A DNA stretch of 64,000 nucleotides from Globodera rostochiensis (lineage: Eukaryota; Nematoda; Chromadorea; Rhabditida; Heteroderidae): NCBI GenBank assembly GCA_018350325.1, contig JAEVLN010000026.1, positions 310,001 to 374,000 of the forward strand, given 5' to 3'. The notes below the pieces were generated by a model that was given only the letters and a program-made list of their open reading frames with translations, made no database searches and was not told the origin of the DNA. Of the stretch, positions 11,216 through 20,875 are shown one piece after another; the first letter of the stretch is position 1, and every line of letters begins with the position of its first letter. The translations under genes were made by a program, and so were the position numbers.

Positions 11216-12092
11216 GACGGAGTTGTGAACTGATTGCTACTTGACTAACGACCGATTAGAGTAATATTACGCTATATTGGTGGTGTTTTTGGACTCTGAG
11301 GTGAGGTATTGGGGGAACGCTTTTTCCAAGAAAAAAATCGATCAAATTATCCCCCAAAACCTCACTAATTCTTCTGTACTAGACACACATAATTAAATGG
11401 AGTTTGAATGAATTCCGCAAGCCTTTTGACATCACTCATTCTATAAATGTAAACACTGTATAGAGACGGGCTTTTTGATGTGTACCACCAATTTCTATCT
11501 ATTCAACAAATATAAGCAAAAAATTATTTTCTTCTACATTGTTCTGTGTTTCGATTTATTTTCTAATTCGGTTAATGAAATGTTTATGCAGAGCAACACA
11601 TTTCCCCTTCTTACACTTACGAAAAAGCATTTATTATGATAAAATGTATTTATCGTGAGTTTTATTCGACAATTTATGAAATTGTCTGGGTACCCTCCGC
11701 TCACTCATACGACGAGTTGTTGGGGCACCCATCCATTTAGTGGACGGTAAAAGTGAAAAGTCTATCGGCGTTGAAATCCGGGTCAGGATCTTGGCAAAAT
11801 GTCGATCCCGGTCAGGGATTCCGCCAGTCTGTGGTGTCCACTACAAGTTATACTTTCACTGTACCACAACATATTTTATACGACTAAAACCACTGCCAGT
11901 TTTACATTAGCAAATTAGACAACAAATGTGAAGAAAATAGAACCCAGAAAGCGTTTAAAATACATTTGTAAACAGAAAGAACACCAATCACTCAAATTAC
12001 GGGGGGGGGCATGGGAAAATTGTGAGACGGGCGGCCTTCACGCATTTGCTGGACACTCACTCCAAATGCTGCTCCAACCAGCTGTTTGTTGG
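11216..12092. other. Convergent intergenic region between Herp and epsilon-COP
   Basis: 3' sides of both genes. No coding sequence seen. Contains a pair of near repeats around 11765-11825 (CCGGGTCAGGATC and CCCGGTCAGGGATT), resembling other GTCGGG/CCCGAC-rich scraps in the window, and a 9-G tract near 12001. Confidence 0.5.
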
Positions 12093-14061
12093 TCACACGG
12101 CTAGACGATCAAACTCCAGCTCCTTCTCCAACAACTCTTTGGCCCACCGATGCATTGGGTGGTCCTGCTTCAGCTGGTTCATGTACCGACTGGACATCTT
12201 GAAATGGCAGTTAGCGTAACAAAACATTTATGAAGAAAATGTGTTAATAATTCGCCGCCCACACACCTCTATTGGCTTGCCGAGAAACTGCGAGACCGCA
12301 AACAGAGCCACCAGCACATCAGCGTTGTTCGGGTCCCGTTCCTGGGCACTCTGACAAAATGGACAACAACAAAAAAAAATCAGTAAAAGCAATTTTATAA
12401 GGTAAAATTCCAAAAAAGGGCCAAGTCGCTTGGTGATCGAATTTCAAAAAAGGACTCACCAGCAACAACTTTTCCGCCTCCTCGTATTTTTGTTGCATGA
12501 TCAAACAGGCGGCCTGCGAGGTGAGCAGCAACGGCGTGGCACCGTATTTGTCGAGCATCTCCTGGTAAATGTAGAAGGCGTCCTTCAGCTTGTCACGGCC
12601 CTGCAAAATGTTAACAAAATATTTACGAAAAGAGAAGCTGGAAGAAAAAGAGTCATGACATCGACCAAATGTCTGCAATTTTTGATTGCTTCAAAGGCTT
12701 TCAATGTGTGCAAATGTTGTGTTTGACAATTAAAAAAGTAATTGTTGCAAGAAGACGACTCGCCATGGCCATGTTGAGCCAGGCCTGGGCCAACTGCGTG
12801 ATGGTGGCGTCCTCGTCCGTCTCCTGCATGCGCTTCACCTCCTTGGCCGCCAGGTCGCCCCGGCACAACTTCAGCAAACACTGCACGCGCAACGCCGCGC
12901 ATTCCAACGAATCGGGCGGCGCACGGTTGAGGACGCGCAGCGCGTCTTCGACTCGCTAAAAACAAAAATTTATGCAAAAATAAAACATTTTTTTTTTTGT
13001 GCGCGTGCCCCCGCCCGTGATCGATCGGTTTTGGATCAATTAATTTTATAATCGTTGAAAATCAAAATTTGTGTTAAAAGTCGGCAATTATTGATACAAC
13101 AAACGCAAACCGTACCTCCTCATGCATAAATATAAGCGCACTGATCAGCAGAAACAGTTCGTTGTCACTATGCTTTTTTGACTCCAACTCGTTGGCCACC
13201 TCTTCGACAACTGCGGATCTAAAAAGCAAAAAAATTAAAAAAAAAACCAAGAAAAGTTTGAGTGTCTTTTAATGGACCCGTTCAATTTAATGATTTTGAA
13301 AAATGTTCGAATTCGGGTCCGGGGTTAGGAATTTGTTGAAAAGAAGGGTACACTAGTTATTCCCTTTTTCATCAAAATTTTTAAAATTTTTTTTTTTTTT
13401 TACTTTGCTTCCATCTCTTAAAAGTGTTTTTTGGGGGGGGGGGGGGTACTGGAGCGCAGAATCCGAAGCTGCCCCCTCTGTTTTCAACAAATTCCAAATA
13501 ACAAACCCAAATTCGAACATTTTGAGATTCGAAACTGCGCCCAGAAAACTCCAAGATGGAAGCAAAGTAAAAAAATTTTTAAAATATTTGATGCAAAAAG
13601 GGGATACAAACTAAACTAATCCCAAAAGGAGGTTAGATTCAATCCATTAACAAACAAAATTCGTGGACCAGTAAAAGCCAGGATTATCCGAAAGTTTAGG
13701 CAAAATTGTCGAGAAAAACAAACCGCTTCTCCGGACTGCTCATAAAGACGGCAAATCGATGGATTGCCCGAAGCGCAGTCGATCCACCGCCGTCGGCATC
13801 AATTTCACCGAGGGGAATGGAATATTTGTTGAGGCCAATGTATGCGCGGTAAAGAAAAGAGTCCTTCAACGCCTTCTCTTCGTCCGTTTTGCATTTGGCT
13901 TTCTGAACGAACAAAAATAAAATAATTATAAAAATTTTTGAAAATTTTATTGACACTTTCTCAGCAAAAAAAAAATATAATATTTTCACTTGTGCTTCGT
14001 TGATGCACTGCTGAAAAGCGCCCAAATAAAAATTGTTGCGCACGTCGAACAACGCGTCCAT
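12093..14061 (-). CDS. COPE: Coatomer subunit epsilon (epsilon-COP)
   Basis: Epsilon-COP stabilises alpha-COP in the COPI coat for Golgi-to-ER traffic and is a TPR-like all-helical protein. The start at 14061 gives MDALFDVRNNFYLGAFQQCI, typical of the family. It is followed by DSFLYRAYIGLNKY with a conserved RAYIA-like motif, then SDNELFLLISALIFMHE, LECAALRVQCLLKLCRGDLA, ITQLAQAWLNMA, KDAFYIYQEMLDKYGATPLL, QKYEEAEKLLL, ERDPNNADVLVALFAVSQFL and HPMHRWAKELLEKELEFDRL. Stop at 12093-12095. About 300 residues over roughly eight exons, the usual family length. An intron near 13.3-13.65 kb holds an inverted-repeat element and a dispersed repeat. Head to head with the FICD gene. Confidence 0.92.
13299..13351. 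repeat. Dispersed repeat copy (GTTCGAATTCGGGTCCGGGG family)
   Basis: Within an epsilon-COP intron. Related copies at 22983-23042, 37400-37445 and 46375-46430 share GTTCGAAT, then a G/C-rich core near CCGGGGTT, then a purine-rich end such as AAAAGAAGGGTA. Non-coding, two of the four copies intronic. Confidence 0.5.
13353..13612. mobile_element. MITE-like element with about 60-bp inverted repeats in an epsilon-COP intron
   Basis: The left arm contains ACTTTGCTTCCATCTC and the right arm its inverse, GATGGAAGCAAAGT. The pairing extends outward through A/T runs to CCCTTTTTCATCAAA on the left and GATGCAAAAAGGGG on the right. A 13-G tract lies inside. No transposase. Target duplication not clear. 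Confidence 0.55.
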
Positions 14062-14153
14062 TTCACGAAATAAACGTAAAATTCAATTCTAAAAATGTTT
14101 GCTTAAAGTTGAGTGGCATAGAAATTTCAAAAAAGCGGGGCTTTCGGATCAAA

Positions 14154-14246
14154 ATGCCGAGTTCTGAGCGGTATCGTAAAAGCCCGTCTTATCAACTGCT
14201 GAATGCGCTGCACGCCCGAGGGGTGGAGAAGAATGACGAGGAATGA
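14154..14246 (+). CDS. Possible small ORF, 30 codons, unrecognised
   Basis: ATG at 14154 opens a 30-residue frame starting MPSSERYRKSPSYQLLNALH, with third-position G/C use like nearby exons, ending TGA at 14244-14246. It lies in the divergent space between epsilon-COP and FICD. A possible acceptor (CTTAAAG) lies about 45 bp upstream. No family recognised; it could be a 5' leader ORF of FICD or chance. Confidence 0.25.
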   Translation: MPSSERYRKSPSYQLLNALHARGVEKNDEE

Positions 14247-14511
14247 TCAAGAGTCTTGAGACAAGCTTTCAGATCTCATTTAATTGTTTGAATTAGTGGT
14301 AAAATTGCGTAAATTTGGCATTTCGCCTATGTCAAATATTTAAATTTATTATAAAGAATTTTTTTTGATTTTTTATTAATTTTCTAAAAAACCACAAAGA
14401 ATTGGCAAAAGCCCAAACCACAGCCCTGCTTGAGAAAGGCCGAGATTCAAAACGTCATACCACCAAATCCGCAGACAAAATGATTAAAGGCTAAATAATG
14501 TAAGTCGCGGG

Positions 14512-17115
14512 ATGACACGAGAACACCGCCACCACCGTTTCCGTACTTTTTCCGCAACCGCTGCGCCCTCAACGGATTCGGTGCTGTCATCAAGCTCTGC
14601 TGCTGCTGTTGAACCGTACAAGTGTACTGCTCGCTTTTCTGCTTCCCGAAGAAGATCTTCCGCCGCATCAACTTCACCATCATGCCCATCCTTTTTTGGC
14701 ATTTTTTATCTTCCCTCGCGGCGTCGGTTGCTCATGGGCTGTGCCCTGTTGGTGCTGTTGTTCCAACTTTCCCTCTCCATTCCGTCGCTGACGCGCTTTC
14801 TGTGCTCCGCAGTTGATGACAACTTTCCGCCGTTGATGAAGCGCCTCTTTAATTGCAATAACAACAAAAATGGCGGAGTACTGCTTCGACTCATGGAGCG
14901 ACGCCATTTGCTGCGCCATGAACTGATTGTTGAGCCATGGCATGACGAAAGTGCTAGAAACGAAGGTTGGGATGTTGGCACAACGAATTGCTTTTTATAA
15001 ATTTGAAATTGTTTGCGCAGACGGTGTCATTGTGAGGCCACCGCCGGACAGTGCCGAGGTGGAAAGTTGCTCGAAGGAAGTGCGCCAGTGGCGTGAACGG
15101 GAAGCAGTAGCTGCACTGCAAGCGGCCAAACGGTCACGTTGGGAGGGCAACATGCGACGGGCACGCAGCATAATCGAGGTTTTTTGGGGCGGACATTAGG
15201 GTTAAAGAAACTCCACAGAAAAACGGCAAAAAAAAAAAGAAAAAATTTGTTTCTATGTTTTTGGTTATTTTTGAAATGATTTTTGGTGGAATTTGTATTA
15301 AAAAAGTCCATCTAAATTTAGCATGCCTATTCATTGGCGCCTTACAACCCGGACATTCTGACGGAGTACGGCATTTACGTGGAGATGGCACGCAGTGACG
15401 TCGTGCAGGCAGAGGGCTTTTATCTGAAGGCACTGGCGCGCAACCCGAGGCACGAGGAGGCACTAATGTCCGTAGAGAATTGTTTTTTTGCAATTTTTTA
15501 TCTCAAAATTCTCAACAAAAAAAATTCAGTCGTCGACGTAAGGCACTTCCGCTGGTCGAAGAGATTGACAATCGGATGATGCGGTTGGTTTTTTTCAAAA
15601 ATTTGCGGAATTTGACAACATAAATAATAAAAATTTCATTGTCAGCGAAATTGAACGGAAACGGGACCGGTTCATGCGCATTCCGCACAACGACTCGGGC
15701 CTGAAGCGGTCCATGCGCGAGAGTTACTTTGCCTACGTGTACCACACCGTCGCCATGGAGGGCAACACCATCAATTTGGCACAAACGCGCTCCATTCTGG
15801 AGACCCGGATGGCGGTAGCCGGCAAAAGCATTGTTGAACACAACGAAATCCTCGGGCTGGACGCCGCACTGCGCTACTTGAACCAGTCACTGCTGGAAGT
15901 GCAGGAGATCACGCTGGAGGTGCGCGGGCGGGGGGGGGGCGGCATTTTTTACGCTTTAAATACGGGTTAAAAATCTACAAAAAATTTAAAGCAAAAAATC
16001 GGGGAAATTTGTGTTTAAAAATTCACATAAATTTAATGCAAAAACTGGAATTAAAAAACATGACCACCACTAACCCCCCCCCCCCTTAGCATATTTTGGC
16101 ATTGCACAAGCGCGTGCTCGGCTTCGCGGACCCGTTGTCCGCCGGCGTTATTCGGAATGTTCAGGTCAGTTTGCCTTACTTTATTAGCCTCTATTACAAA
16201 TCTTTAAAAAACAAAACAAAAATGTTTTTTGTCTTCTGGCCATAACATTTTTGTTGTTGTCCAATCGGTTTAGCATTTGCCTTTTGTTGATAGCTTTTAT
16301 ACATTTGTAAGCTTTAGAATGGTATCAAAAAGTTTGATTTGGTTGGCTAAGAAAATGGTTGGTTAGTACAAAATAAAGTTGTGGGCCAAACGTCGGCGTT
16401 ACCCCTTAGGGGTTTGCGCATTTTAGGGGGTTTTTGACACATTTTGCACATCATTGTCAAGGTGTTTGTGGGCAACTTTCGTCCGCCCGACCCCGACTTT
16501 GTGATGGTCGAGTTGGAGGAGCTGGTCAGTTGGCTGAACGACGAGGAAACGCATCGGCTGGACGCTGTCGAGGTGGCCGCACTCGCCCATTACAAATTGG
16601 TAGGGTCAGCAACAACAACAAAAAAACACCAAAAAAAAAGGCACTAATTTCCCTGTTTTTTTCAGGTCTTTGTCCACCCGTTTATGGACGGCAACGGTCG
16701 AACGTCTCGACTGTTGATGAACTGGATTCTGCTCCGGGCCGGCTTCCCCCCTGTGACCATCCCGGTGGAGCAGCGCCATCGCTACTACAATGTGCTGCGC
16801 GAAGCCAACGATGGCGACCTGCGCCCGTTCATACGGTTCATTGCCGAACTCACTGATCGGACACTGGAGGTAATGGACGGGAGGGGGATTTTAAAAATCC
16901 ATAATACTTGTGCCAACTTCTTACAGTCGTTGATCGCCAGCTCCGCTTCATCTTTGTGCGAGATTGGCGGCAATTGTTCAGGTGATGCCGCCGATGTACG
17001 TCCTGCTGACGAGGCACTCGACACCGACCATCGGGGCCATGGCGAACGGAGGAATAATCGCCAACAATCGTCACAACCGTTCTGTGCAATGGAACATGGC
17101 CATGCCGGACATTGA
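14512..17115 (+). CDS. fic-1: FICD/Fic-1, ER protein adenylyltransferase (AMPylase)
   Basis: FICD attaches AMP to, and removes it from, the ER chaperone BiP, tuning chaperone capacity to load. Nine exons (14512-14950, 15021-15178, 15322-15467, 15530-15583, 15646-15919, 16090-16164, 16462-16599, 16666-16869, 16927-17115) join in frame to 558 residues. A second Met at 14734 would give 484, nearer the roughly 460 of human FICD. Seen in order: RRR then hydrophobic anchor [18 protein letters not shown] (type II topology); TPR region with [15 protein letters not shown] and [10 protein letters not shown]; auto-inhibitory helix HTVAMEGNT with its Glu; [25 protein letters not shown]; and the intact Fic motif [12 protein letters not shown] with catalytic His. 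The C-terminus DRTLESLIASS follows the family. Poly-G or poly-C tracts abut the donor at 15920 and the acceptor at 16089. Divergent from epsilon-COP. Confidence 0.92.
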
Positions 17116-17633
17116 TCAACGGAGTCCGATCGATCGATCGTCGGAATAGTTTACAAATCCGATCATTTGTGGTTGATTGCGTCTGGTGTTGCTGGTGTTG
17201 TATTAGTGTAATTATTTATTTCTATTCCTCATGTGCATAGAGATTCTATATTTTCATTCTTTTATGTGCATATACGTCTTCCCCCCTCCGGGGATATATT
17301 CCCGAATAGTTTTTTGTGTCTTTTCCTTTCCTTTCCTCCTTCTGCACTCGGTGTGCCAACTAGTTTCCGGTGCGTTTTGGTGTAACACATGGTGGTGATC
17401 ATCTAACAATTTTAACTGGTCAATCCTGTAAATCGATGAATTTCTTCCCCTCAGAGAAATGTGCAAAATTTTCCGTTTAGAAATGGATAAATTATTTTTT
17501 GATTATATAATGCGCTTGTAAATTGGAAATTATTTACACAATTTTCGTTACTGTTTCTAAATTTTGTTTTAAATCGCTTTTTCACAAATTTTACAATTAA
17601 AAATTCGTTTATGTTTCAGTTTGATTAAGTTGA
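17116..17633. other. Intergenic spacer between FICD and RPC3
   Basis: A/T-rich 3' side of FICD and 5' side of the same-strand RPC3 gene, about 520 bp. No exon or repeat of note; the GATCGATCGATCG run at 17130-17140 overlaps an alternative 3' reading frame of FICD. Confidence 0.4.
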
Positions 17634-20600
17634 ATGAGTGTGCGTACGGTTGAGCTGTGTGTGTCCATTTTGGAGGATCATTTTGGCTTTTACGTGTCGG
17701 CGGTTGGTCGTGAGCTGTTGCGACAGCAATTGCCGCTTGGACTGCTTGCCAAGGCGTTGACTGGGCGTGTCCGGCCCGGCGAGGTGAAGCGGTCCATCGC
17801 CATCCTGGACCAGCACAACTTGCTCAGGTTGTTCGGGAGTCCTCGACAATTTAATTTTGGGTCCATGGCCCAAATGTGCTCTTTGAACATGGCACGCATT
17901 TCATGGATGTAACCGTACGCTCAGTGAATTACGGATCTTAAAAAATGTCCGTCCGGAGGTCTGGCATCGGAAAATTTAGAAATCTCGAAATGATCATGTT
18001 TTTGGAGCATTAACATTCATGATGTTGTAGCAGTACACACAAAGTTTAACTTCTTGTACAGCTTCGAGTCCAGCGCGCGCGGTGTGCTCTACACGGTGTT
18101 GGCGCATCGCGTGCTGCATTTGATCCGTGCACCGCGCTCCATTCTGATTGTCAAAACGTTGTACAGCAGCGGGGCGGCCGAGGCCATCTTTGAGGACGTG
18201 TTGGCCCAGGGGCGCACGTCCTGCTCCCAGTGCATTCGGCGAGTGGCCAAATGCATGGACAATTTGCCGACGGACAAGGTGTGCTGTGTTCTGTTCGTTC
18301 AGCACAAACCCCCCAACACTTTTATTTTTAATAACAAAAAAAAAGTTTTTTTTGGCAAATTTTAAGAATTTGTTGATTGTTGTTGTGGTCAGGTTAAAGA
18401 GGATTTTGTACGGCTTGCCGAAGCGCAAATTGTGATTCGTTGTGAGCGCATTGATGAGAAGGTGGGCGACAGTCAATGTCCGGCATTTTCGGCTGAGCCC
18501 GACCCGTTTTTGATGCCGGACCGCATACTGGACTGGGCCAACGACGGCACCACGCAAAGTGCGCGCGGACGGTTTAGACAAAAGAAAATTTATTAATAAC
18601 AAAAAAAAAGAATCACGCAAAATAAATTAATTATATTTTTGGGTCGGAAGCGTAAGGCGCCGCCGGATGGTTCACCACCAACCGCGCCGGTTGAACAACG
18701 CCACAACGAGGACAGTGACCGGAACATTTTGTGGCGCATCAACTGGTTGCGCATGGAACGCTTCTTCCGTGACGAGCTGGTGCTGAACGCGTTGGACAAC
18801 AATAACTATGGGTATGGTTGCTGGGCCCGAAAATTTTGTTTTTCTTGAATTTACAAAAAAAATTGTTTTTGTTTAATTTAGTCACATCCCAGGGAACAGC
18901 AGCAACGAGCCGGTGGACAAACAAACGCAACGGGTTGCCCAGGTGTTGCTGAAGGTGGGCGAGGTCAAATCCGCTTCCATCGACACCGGCCAGTCCAGTC
19001 CCATTTCGGTGGGCATGCCCTTTTTTATTTTTGCAAAAACATCTTGTTTGTCTGTCCAGCTCCAAGACGTGTTTCGCTATGTCAAGGAGCACGATGTGGA
19101 GCTGACACGGGAGGCGCTGGACGTTCGGTTGGAGGTGCTCGGCAAGGACAGCAACAATGTTGTGCGACGTGTGGGCGAAAGTGGTGGCGGTCTCTACATT
19201 ATCAGTGAGGGGATTTTGATGAAAATTTGTTGTTGAACATTCATTAACAAAATGTCAAAACATTAACGAAATGCCAAAACATTCATTCAACAAAATGCCA
19301 ATATAAAACAAAATGCCAAAAGCCAAACCAGTAATTCACATTCATTTTGCGGCACAGACTATGAAAAGGGCATCGAATTTTTGTGCAACGAGCACATCGA
19401 GTCGGCCATTCGTGAAAAGATTGGGGACAAAGCGGTGCGCATCTACCGGCTGCTGCGCTCCAAGGGATTGTTGGAGGAGGAACAAGTCAGTAGAGAGAAA
19501 GGGACTTGAGAACCGATCGAGAATCTCCTAAACGATCGAGATTCGAGATCAATCGACGTCAATCTCGATCGTTTCTCTACAAGTCCGTAGTGAGTCTCGG
19601 TCATCGTTCCTTCGAGAAGAAATTTTTGTTTTTTTTGTTGTTGTTGGATTTAGGTGGAGAAGGAGGCAATGCTCTCGGCAAAGGAGACCAAGGAGATGTG
19701 CTGCGCGCTCATGGACCACAGTTTCATCACCGTCCGGGTGGGTCCCCCCCCCCCCGTGAATTTGTTGGCAGGAAAATGTAACAACAAAAAAACTTTTTGT
19801 GCAGCAACTCGCGCGCACCAACGATTTTGCGCCCGCCCGCACATTCTTTCTGTACACGGTGTCGGCGCCGCAGGTGCTCAGCGCCATGGTCAGCTTCACA
19901 ACGCTGGCGTTGAACAACGTGATCCGGCGGCGGATGCTGGAGCGGGAGAAGCACGAGTGAGGGGGGGGGCAGAGGGGGGGGGGCGTTTTCCGGAAATTTC
20001 AGCGAGGGGGGGGGGGGGAGGGAGGTCCTGCTAATATTTGTGAAAATTTCATGGGGATGGGGAGTGAAGCGTTTTTTTGCAGATTTTTATGAAAATTTCA
20101 GCGGAGGCCATTTTCCGCAAAATTTGTGAATTTTAGAGTGGAGCGGGGGGGGGGTCTTTTAATTGTGCAAATTTCAGGGAGACCGTTGCGTGTTGTTATT
20201 CTTCTAAATTTTTTTTTGTTTTGTTTGGGAGGTTGGGAATTTCTGGTTTTGTTAAGAGTTTTGTTGGATCGTCAGCTGAAAATGGAAGTGATCCTCAGCA
20301 ACATTGCGAACGATGCCAATTTTGATGAAGAATCGCGCAAACAGCAGGTGGGTTTATGATCTGATCAGACTCTGATCATGGCAAAATTGTGCCATTTTTG
20401 GGGGGTAAAATTTGGCATGAAAATGTGTTTGCTTGCTTTTTACACAACACATCAACAATTTTTGAGAAGAGAAAGGACGATCGAGATTCTTGATCGAAGA
20501 AATTTTACCGACATTTTTGTTGTGATCTCGAACGAACTTCGATCGTTTAATTTGTTTTTATTTTCGAGATTCTCGATCGGTTCTCAAGTGCTTTCTCTAA

Positions 20601-20875
20601 TTTTGAGCACACAGATGGTCGACGTTGAGCAGTCCTACATGACCGAGTCGGACAGGCGCAAGTTGGACCGCTTTCGGGGCTCCGAGCGGCGTTTGTTCGC
20701 CACCGAGATCGAGCTGGACAAGGTGATGTTCACGTTCCAACAGTACGAGCTGCTCAGACGACGCTGGACCTTGGAGCAGGCACGCCAAAAGCCACAGGGC
20801 AGGCGAAGACGACAACCGGCGCCGCCGCCAACAACAACGGCGACGGCAGCAACGGCACAAACAACAACAATTTGA
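17634..20875 (+). CDS. POLR3C: RNA polymerase III subunit RPC3 (POLR3C, RPC62)
   Basis: RPC3 belongs to the Pol III-specific initiation trimer and is built of winged-helix domains related to TFIIE-alpha. The start at 17634 gives MSVRTVELCVSILEDHFGFY, then ALTGRVRPGEVKRSIAILDQ and LLSFESSARGVLYTVLAHRV with APRSILIVKTLY. Later exons give SCSQCIRRVAKCMD, DFVRLAEAQIVIRC, an acidic and basic linker with GRKRKAPPDGS, ILWRINWLRMERFFRDELV, LQDVFRYVKEHDVELTREAL, GDKAVRIYRLLRSKGLLEEE, KETKEMCCALMDHSFITVR, PARTFFLYTVSAPQVLSAM and a C-terminal helix YELLRRRWTLEQAR. It ends in a Thr/Ala-rich tail at 20875. About ten exons. Two related inverted-repeat elements lie in two of its introns, one abutting a donor and one abutting an acceptor. 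The exon join near 18570-18650 is uncertain. Confidence 0.88.
19494..19578. mobile_element. 85-bp inverted-repeat element at a splice donor of RPC3
   Basis: Starts AGAGAAAGGGACTTGAGAAC and ends CTCGATCGTTTCTCT; both ends read AGAGAAA inward and both carry CGATCGAGA. It is flanked by near-identical 12-bp direct repeats, ACAAGTCAGTAG at 19482-19493 and ACAAGTCCGTAG at 19579-19590. The left repeat contains the exon end ACAA and the donor GTCAGT. A second, longer copy lies in inverse orientation at 20468-20598. Confidence 0.65.
20468..20598. mobile_element. 131-bp inverted-repeat element next to a splice acceptor of RPC3
   Basis: Both ends read AGAGAAAG inward. The right end, reversed, shares ACTTGAGAACCGATCGAGAA with the element at 19494-19578. 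Flanked by direct repeats AATTTTTGAG (20457-20466) and AATTTTGAG (20599-20607), differing by one T. The right repeat ends 7 bp before the exon that begins at 20615. No coding capacity. Confidence 0.65.

Noticed and set aside
11760..11830. Pair of CCGGTCAGG-like repeats as a hairpin terminator
   Set aside because: The two halves are direct-like and imperfect; no stable inverted pairing could be drawn.
14447..14702. Minus-strand frame starting [20 protein letters not shown]
   Set aside because: It overlaps the first exon of FICD on the other strand, which has a hydrophobic anchor and joins in frame to a clear Fic domain; the minus frame has no recognised family and no further exons.
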